A DNA stretch of 33,229 nucleotides from Methylotenera sp. Lineage in GTDB: Bacteria > Pseudomonadota > Gammaproteobacteria > Burkholderiales > Methylophilaceae. A model generated the notes under the pieces. It searched no databases. It was not told the DNA's origin and worked only from the letters and a program-made list of their open reading frames with translations. The translations under genes were made by a program, and so were the position numbers. Positions 28,247-33,229 of this stretch are shown piece after piece. The stretch lies in assembly GCA_028688575.1 (NCBI GenBank), contig JAQTXW010000025.1:1-33229 (forward strand), read 5' to 3'. The first letter of the stretch is position 1. Every line of letters begins with the position of its first letter.

Positions 28247-29118
28247 AAGGAATTATCTTAGCGGGAGGCTCTGGTACACGGCTGCATCCAGTCACTCAGG
28301 TGGTTTCAAAGCAGTTGTTGCCAGTGTATGACAAACCCATGATTTACTACCCATTGAGCACACTGATGCTGGCAGGGATACGCGATATTCTGGTGATTTC
28401 CACCCCAGAAGATACTCCACGCTTCACGCAATTGCTGGGAGATGGCAGTCAGTGGGGAATTTCAATTCAATATGCCGTACAGCCATCACCTGATGGTTTG
28501 GCGCAGGCGTTTATCATCGGTAAGGACTTTATCGGCCATGACAGCTGCGCACTGGTGCTGGGGGATAATATTTTTTATGGGCATGAACTGGCGATTAAAA
28601 CACAAGCGGCATCAAAGCTTGAAACTGGCGCCACTGTGTTTGCTTATCCAGTACGTGACCCTGAGCGTTATGGTGTAGTGGAGTTTAATGCGCAAGGTCA
28701 GGCTGTGAGTCTTGAAGAAAAACCCAAAGCACCCAAATCCAGATATGCAGTGACTGGCTTATATTTTTACGATAATGACGTCATTGACATTGCCTCTCAA
28801 TTAATACCATCTCCACGGGGGGAGTTGGAAATTACCGATGTCAATTGCGCCTACCTCAAGCGCGGAGATTTACAGGTGGAGGTCATGGGACGGGGTATTG
28901 CGTGGCTGGATACAGGCACACACGAGTCTTTACTTGAGGCCTCATTGTTTATCGAAACCATTGAAAAGCGTCAGGGTTTAAAAGTAGCAAGTCCAGAAGA
29001 GGTGGCTTATCGCATGCAATATATCGATGGCGATGCGTTAGCTAAATTAGCTGATAAGTACATCAAAAATGCTTATGGCCAGTATTTGAAGATGTTGTTA
29101 ACAGAACAGGTGTACTGA
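28243..29118 (+). CDS. rfbA: Glucose-1-phosphate thymidylyltransferase
   Basis: First step of the rhamnose pathway: glucose 1-phosphate plus dTTP to dTDP-glucose. 291 residues, with the nucleotide-binding [13 protein letters not shown] (6-18), [27 protein letters not shown] (metal-binding Asp) and EEKPKAPKS. Translationally coupled on both sides: ATGA overlap with rfbB and a one-base TGATG overlap with rfbC. Confidence 0.97.
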   Translation: MKGIILAGGSGTRLHPVTQVVSKQLLPVYDKPMIYYPLSTLMLAGIRDILVISTPEDTPRFTQLLGDGSQWGISIQYAVQPSPDGLAQAFIIGKDFIGHDSCALVLGDNIFYGHELAIKTQAASKLETGATVFAYPVRDPERYGVVEFNAQGQAVSLEEKPKAPKSRYAVTGLYFYDNDVIDIASQLIPSPRGELEITDVNCAYLKRGDLQVEVMGRGIAWLDTGTHESLLEASLFIETIEKRQGLKVASPEEVAYRMQYIDGDALAKLADKYIKNAYGQYLKMLLTEQVY

Positions 29119-29681
29119 TGCGGGTGCTTTCAAGCTCAATTCCTGATGTGCTCATTTTAGAACCCCAAGTATTTGGAGATGATAGAGGCTTCTTTTTTGA
29201 GAGTTTTAATCAGCAGGCTTTTAAAAAATTAACGGGAGTGAGCGCTCCATTTGTGCAGGATAACCATTCAAAATCCGCAGCCAATGTACTGCGTGGCCTG
29301 CATTATCAGATTGAGCAGGCGCAAGGCAAGTTGGTGCGAGTGGTTGCAGGTGAAGTGTTTGACGTGGCGGTGGATATTCGCCGTCACTCTTCGACTTTTG
29401 GTCAGTGGGTAGGCGCAGTGCTCTCGGCCGAGAATAAACGGCAGATGTGGATACCGCCTGGGTTTGCCCATGGCTTTTTGGTGTTGAAAGACAACACTGA
29501 GTTTTTATACAAGACTACAGATTATTATGCACCACAACATGAGCGTTGCATAAGCTGGGACGATGCGGAGATCGGGATTGAATGGCCAGCCGGCGTTGAA
29601 CCTATCTTATCCGCAAAAGATAGACTAGGCAAAGCTTTCTCAGAAGCAGAAATTTTTGAAGCTATTGAAGTGCTAACTTGA
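29118..29681 (+). CDS. rfbC: dTDP-4-dehydrorhamnose 3,5-epimerase
   Basis: Third step of the pathway: double epimerisation at C3 and C5. 187-residue cupin. The catalytic His62 is in VLRGLHYQI, and the family stretches GKLVRVVAGEVFDVAVDIR, WIPPGFAHGFLVL and FLYKTTDYYAP (substrate-side Tyr) are all present. Length is normal. rfbD follows three bases after its stop. Confidence 0.97.
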   Translation: MRVLSSSIPDVLILEPQVFGDDRGFFFESFNQQAFKKLTGVSAPFVQDNHSKSAANVLRGLHYQIEQAQGKLVRVVAGEVFDVAVDIRRHSSTFGQWVGAVLSAENKRQMWIPPGFAHGFLVLKDNTEFLYKTTDYYAPQHERCISWDDAEIGIEWPAGVEPILSAKDRLGKAFSEAEIFEAIEVLT

Positions 29682-29684
29682 GTT

Positions 29685-30587
29685 ATGCATAAAAAAATAT
29701 TGTTAACAGGCGTGAACGGGCAGGTGGGGCATGCGCTGAATCGTGCATTTTTAATGTGCAGTCAATCGCTTTATCAGGTGGTAGGCTTGGATAGAAATCA
29801 GCTGAATCTGTCTGACCAGGCGGCAATACGCCGTGTTGTACAGGCACTTAAGCCAGATTTGATTATTAACCCCGCAGCTTATACCGCAGTTGATCAGGCT
29901 GAGTCAGCTCCTGAAATCGCTTATGCGATTAATGCAGAGGCACCGAGAGTTTTGGCGGAGGAAGCGGCCAGTATTGGTGCAAAGTTGATTCACTTTTCTA
30001 CAGATTATGTCTACGCAGGTAATAAAGCAGGAGCCTATTATGAAGATGATGTAACTCAGCCTTTAAGCGTGTATGGCAAAAGCAAACTGGCAGGAGAGGA
30101 AGCCATCAGGGCGGTTGGCCTGCAGCATTTGGTTTTTCGCACTTCCTGGGTATATGGTGCATATGGTAAGAATTTTTTACATACCATTTTGCGCTTGGCG
30201 AAAGCGCGTGATGCTCTACGTGTCGTTGCAGATCAGAAAGGTGCACCAACCAGTAGCACCAGTATTGCAGACGCTGTGTTGGATGTGCTTGATGCGTGGC
30301 AAAGTGAAACAGGGATTTACCACCTGGTAAACGCAGGCGAAACCAGCTGGCATGGCTTTGCCGTCGCGATTATTGAGGCATACACAGCACTCTCAGCAAG
30401 CAAAGGCTGGCCTGCACTTAAAATCACCGCTGAGCAGGTGACACCCATCAGTACAGCAGAATATCCGACACCTGCAGTACGTCCTGCCAATTCCTGCCTG
30501 GATTGCAGCAAGTTACGCTATAACTTTTCTATCGCAATGCCAGATTGGCATCTGGCATTGATGAATGAAATGCTTGATATGCCTTAA
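29685..30587 (+). CDS. rfbD: dTDP-4-dehydrorhamnose reductase
   Basis: Last step: reduction to dTDP-L-rhamnose. 300-residue extended short-chain dehydrogenase, NAD(P) loop LLTGVNGQVGHAL (6-18), FSTDYVYAGNK (Thr106, Asp107) and the catalytic Tyr130/Lys134 in VYGKSKLAGEEAI. Completes rfbBACD, so the cell can make rhamnose for O-antigen, exopolysaccharide or glycoprotein. No glycosyltransferase gene is present in this window. Confidence 0.96.
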   Translation: MHKKILLTGVNGQVGHALNRAFLMCSQSLYQVVGLDRNQLNLSDQAAIRRVVQALKPDLIINPAAYTAVDQAESAPEIAYAINAEAPRVLAEEAASIGAKLIHFSTDYVYAGNKAGAYYEDDVTQPLSVYGKSKLAGEEAIRAVGLQHLVFRTSWVYGAYGKNFLHTILRLAKARDALRVVADQKGAPTSSTSIADAVLDVLDAWQSETGIYHLVNAGETSWHGFAVAIIEAYTALSASKGWPALKITAEQVTPISTAEYPTPAVRPANSCLDCSKLRYNFSIAMPDWHLALMNEMLDMP

Positions 30588-30622
30588 ACTTAATGCGCTG
30601 GCTCTAGTGTAGATTATCAGCC

Positions 30623-30660
30623 TGCGCTAAGCGCGAGACAAAACCCTCTAGCTTAGCGCA
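30623..30660. terminator. Hairpin between convergent rfbD and queD
   Basis: A perfect 10-base inverted repeat (30623-30632 with 30651-30660) with an 18-base interval. The right arm overlaps the last codons of queD. No T-run follows on either strand, so it is at best a weak or factor-aided bidirectional terminator. Confidence 0.35.
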
Positions 30661-31088
30661 TCTGCCCAACTGTTAGGGGTTTCGTAAAGCCTGACCTTTT
30701 CTAGCTTTAAGTGGTTGCCGTAAGTGTCGTGATAGCGCAATTTTAAAATTCTAAAGGCTTCTGACGCCATGTTTTCTGCGGTAGGTACGGTAGGAAAAAC
30801 CACGGTTTTATGGTTAGGTAAGGTATTTAAAAAATCTAAAATCTCTTTGTCATGCTGATAGACCAAAAACGCATGATCCCACACATTGACTACCGCATCT
30901 TTGGCAATCGCTTTTACATCAGAAAAATCCATGACCATACCGTTTTCTGAAATATTATCTTGACTGATAATATCGCCAGATAAGGTAATCTCGATTGCGT
31001 AGCGATGACCATGTAAGTTCTTACATTGGCTCTTGTGGTTAGGAATACGATGCCCTGCATCAAACTCTAGGCGGGTGGTAATGTGCAT
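30648..31088 (-). CDS. queD: 6-carboxytetrahydropterin synthase
   Basis: Converts dihydroneopterin triphosphate to 6-carboxytetrahydropterin in the synthesis of queuosine, a tRNA wobble-base modification. 146 residues of the 6-pyruvoyl-tetrahydropterin synthase fold. Zinc ligands His13, His26 and His28 (FDAGHRI, NLHGHRY), a likely catalytic Cys22 in SQCKN, and WDHAFL are present; the C-terminal RLYETPNSW carries the substrate Glu. No queC or queE is nearby, so it is a lone pathway gene here. Confidence 0.92.
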   Translation of the reverse strand: MHITTRLEFDAGHRIPNHKSQCKNLHGHRYAIEITLSGDIISQDNISENGMVMDFSDVKAIAKDAVVNVWDHAFLVYQHDKEILDFLNTLPNHKTVVFPTVPTAENMASEAFRILKLRYHDTYGNHLKLEKVRLYETPNSWADALS

Positions 31089-31217
31089 GGTGTTGCGCTT
31101 TGGCTATTATTAATATTAACCGCATTATTATACTCAGATACGAGATTTTTGTTTGTGTTATTGCGTCAGTGACTTTGTCACTATCTCTTTAGCACCAGCT
31201 AAATTACAAAGTCAGCA

Positions 31218-32144
31218 TTAGCGATTGCTTAGTAACTGATTAACGTGGCTAGAGGCAGCTTGTGCTAGCGCAGGCAAGTGGTAGCCGCCTTCAAGAAGGG
31301 AAACGATACGGTCTTTGGCATGCTGCGCGGCTACATTCTTAATGAAATTTGTGATCCAGATGTAATCGTCATCTATCAGATTCATACTGGCAAGCGGGTC
31401 ATCTGCGTGTGCATCGAAGCCTGCAGAAACATAAATAACTTCGGGTTTGAATCGGTTAATCGCAGGTAAGAACTCTTGCTCAAACGTGCTTTGGTAGGCT
31501 GCTCGTCCTGAATTTGCCGCAAGGGGGGCGTTAACCATGCGATCACTACGGCTATCTGCGCCACGATGGGGGTAAAATGGATGCTGAAATGATGAGCAGA
31601 GCATAACGCGCGGGTCGTCTTTGAAAATATCCTCGGTGCCATCCCCATGGTGTACGTCAAAATCGATAATGGCTACACGTTTTATTCCATACATCGCCAT
31701 TGCATGTGCAGCGCCTACTGCAATATGATTGAAGATACAAAACCCTGCGCTATTTCTGCGTCCTGCATGGTGTCCTGGTGGCCTTACACAGCAAAAAGCA
31801 TTGTTCACTTTGCCTTGCATGACTAAATCTGTGGCTAAAATGGCGGCGCCGCTGGCATGCAATGTAGCAGATAAACTCATGGGACCCATTGCTGTGTCTG
31901 CATCCAGTTTAACTAGCCCTGCTTTAGGGGATAATGCGCGAATTTTTTGAATGTAGTCTGGATGATGCACGCATGCTAATTGTGTGTCAGTAGCGATAGG
32001 TGCTTCATAAATTAAAAGTTTTTGATAAATATCACGTTGTATCAGTGCATTTTTAATCGCAGTGATGCGCGCGGGCGATTCTGGATGGCTACCATCCATG
32101 ATATGCAGTAGGGTATCTGGGTGACTGATAAAGGCAGTGCTCAT
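31218..32144 (-). CDS. Histone deacetylase family (class II-like) hydrolase
   Basis: Zinc-dependent deacylase of the arginase/deacetylase fold, in bacteria usually acting on acetylated amines or proteins; the true substrate is not known. 308 residues. Tandem catalytic His125-His126 in RPPGHHAG, zinc ligands Asp163 and His165 in IIDFDVHHGDGT and Asp244 in SAGFDAHADDP, and the C-terminal LEGGYHLPAL motif with the catalytic Tyr. Every active-site residue looks intact. It lies 18 bases downstream of rsgA on the same strand, so the two may share a transcript. Confidence 0.92.
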   Translation of the reverse strand: MSTAFISHPDTLLHIMDGSHPESPARITAIKNALIQRDIYQKLLIYEAPIATDTQLACVHHPDYIQKIRALSPKAGLVKLDADTAMGPMSLSATLHASGAAILATDLVMQGKVNNAFCCVRPPGHHAGRRNSAGFCIFNHIAVGAAHAMAMYGIKRVAIIDFDVHHGDGTEDIFKDDPRVMLCSSFQHPFYPHRGADSRSDRMVNAPLAANSGRAAYQSTFEQEFLPAINRFKPEVIYVSAGFDAHADDPLASMNLIDDDYIWITNFIKNVAAQHAKDRIVSLLEGGYHLPALAQAASSHVNQLLSNR

Positions 32145-32162
32145 ATCAATGTTTTAATAAAT

Positions 32163-33062
32163 TCAACGTTCTATTTCAGTTCTAAGCATTTTGTATATAG
32201 CCAATCGCTCAGCGCTGATTTTACCGGCAATTGCCGCTTGTGTGATTGCGCAATCAGGTTCTTGCAGATGCTTGCAATTGTTAAACCGACAGTGACCCAA
32301 GTAGGGACGGAACTCAACAAAAGCATGCTCCAGTTCATCAATGCTCAAATGATGCAAACCGAACTCTTGCAAACCTGGCGAGTCTATCAGCTGGCTTTCT
32401 GTATCAAGATGGTATAAATGCGCGGCGGTAGTGGTATGTTTGCCGCTATCGAGCACGACACTGACTTCTTGCGTGCGCACGGCTTCTTCTGGTAACAAGG
32501 CATTGATAATAGTTGACTTTCCCATGCCAGACTGGCCAACCAGAATGCTGGTTTCATTTTTTAAATAAGGTCTAATTATGGAGATGTCTTGTGTCGCTGA
32601 TAATGGCAGCACAGCATAGCCCAGTTGCTGATAAAGATTTAATTTATCTAAAGCATGATTATTGTCAGATAAATCACATTTGTTCAGTACGATTAAAGCC
32701 TTAATGCCTGCGGCCTCTGCAGCGATTAGGCAACGATTAAGCAGCGCCTCATAAAAACTGGGCTGTGTTGCCAGTACTATAATGATTTGCGTAACATTGG
32801 CGGCTAACAACTTGCTTTTAAAGGCATTGCTTCTAAATAGCAAGGTTTCACGCGGATGCGTGGTTTCTACAACCCCTTCACGGTGGTCTGTGAGTTTGAT
32901 AGTGACATTATCGCCACAGGCTAGGTCGGTTTTTTTGCCCCGCGTAACGCAACTTACGCGCAATTTGCTGTCATTTAACTCAACCTGATAGCGTTTACCA
33001 TAGGCGGCGACAACTTTTCCTTGTGCATGTGTATCAGCGTGTTGGTTTTTTGATGGAGGCAC
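32163..33062 (-). CDS. rsgA: Ribosome small subunit-dependent GTPase A
   Basis: Circularly permuted GTPase that assists late maturation of the 30S subunit. 299 residues: an N-terminal OB fold (about 12-75), then G4 NKCD (127-130), G1 GQSGMGKS (176-183) and G3 DSPG (227-230) in permuted order, and a C-terminal zinc knuckle with Cys258, Cys263, His265 and Cys271. Shorter than E. coli RsgA (350) because it lacks the long N-terminal tail. The start is GTG at 33062 with no clear ribosome-binding site, so the exact N-terminus is uncertain. Confidence 0.95.
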   Translation of the reverse strand: MPPSKNQHADTHAQGKVVAAYGKRYQVELNDSKLRVSCVTRGKKTDLACGDNVTIKLTDHREGVVETTHPRETLLFRSNAFKSKLLAANVTQIIIVLATQPSFYEALLNRCLIAAEAAGIKALIVLNKCDLSDNNHALDKLNLYQQLGYAVLPLSATQDISIIRPYLKNETSILVGQSGMGKSTIINALLPEEAVRTQEVSVVLDSGKHTTTAAHLYHLDTESQLIDSPGLQEFGLHHLSIDELEHAFVEFRPYLGHCRFNNCKHLQEPDCAITQAAIAGKISAERLAIYKMLRTEIER

Positions 33063-33229
33063 GTGAAAATTATTAGCTTATCGAGTATGTTGGCTGCGTC
33101 AGTTGTTTAGTCAATCACAATACTAGTGATTTAACCATAATACAAGCAGCATTCTGGTTTCTTTGCCATGTAAACACTTCATGCGTGCCTGCGCGGACGA
33201 GTGCTTCAGCTCAGACTTATCTATTTCAG

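Noticed and set aside
27161-30587. Rhamnose operon as a horizontally acquired O-antigen island
   Set aside because: Codon use looks like the neighbours by eye, there are no transposase genes, and no glycosyltransferases or flippase genes accompany it in this window.
31168-31182. Small hairpin between queD and the deacetylase gene
   Set aside because: Only a 6-base-pair stem with no T-run on the relevant strand; too weak to call a terminator.
33063-33229. Possible gene fragment at the right edge
   Set aside because: Short open frames reach the edge on both strands, but none has a recognisable family sequence or start signal.

Overview
The window is a dense, AT-leaning chromosomal segment from a Gram-negative proteobacterium, most likely a betaproteobacterium. 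A methylotroph of the Methylophilaceae type (Methylotenera-like) is my best guess. The reasoning is: outer-membrane and lipid A genes place it among Gram-negatives; the gene order cdsA-dxr-rseP-bamA-skp-lpxD-fabZ-lpxA-lpxB-rnhB and yceD-rpmF-plsX-fabHDG-acpP-fabF is the proteobacterial arrangement; and a two-subunit pyruvate carboxylase suits an organism needing anaplerotic oxaloacetate. The family-level assignment is inference and was not tested by a search. I see no insertion sequence, prophage, CRISPR array, tRNA or rRNA gene.

Layout. (1) 79-10640, plus strand: an envelope biogenesis cluster. It makes phospholipid precursor (cdsA) and isoprenoid precursor (dxr), the site-2 protease RseP, the outer-membrane protein machinery (bamA, skp), and the first steps of lipid A synthesis (lpxD, fabZ, lpxA, lpxB), ending with rnhB. 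(2) 10681-12857, minus strand: a short RsmI-like tetrapyrrole-methylase-fold methyltransferase and an exported DUF4139 protein. (3) 12987-16947, minus strand: a Maf/YceF nucleotide pyrophosphatase and both subunits of pyruvate carboxylase, with a clear intrinsic terminator between pycB and maf. (4) 17160-24014, plus strand: yceD, rpmF and the fatty-acid synthesis genes plsX, fabH, fabD, fabG, acpP and fabF. Two strong hairpin terminators (after rpmF and after acpP) and several good promoter candidates divide this into sub-units. (5) 24486-25745, minus strand: an exported protein joining a surface-adhesin-E-like domain to an alpha-carbonic anhydrase. (6) 25972-27122, plus: rnhA and a DnaQ-family 3'-5' exonuclease. 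(7) 27161-30587, plus: a complete dTDP-L-rhamnose operon, rfbBACD. (8) 30648-33062, minus: queD, a class II histone-deacetylase-like hydrolase and rsgA.

How they fit together: regions 1, 4 and 7 supply the cell envelope (membrane phospholipid, lipid A, outer-membrane proteins and O-antigen sugar). FabZ in region 1 and the fab genes in region 4 are parts of one fatty-acid elongation cycle, and R-3-hydroxyacyl-ACP from that cycle feeds LpxA and LpxD. Most of the content is conserved housekeeping. I found no convincing new multi-gene system. The points most worth a second look are the adhesin-E/carbonic anhydrase fusion, a promoter bracketed by an inverted repeat in the pycA-yceD divergent region, the apparently insulated rpmF unit, and two short tandem duplications sitting exactly in translation-initiation regions (fabD and lpxA).
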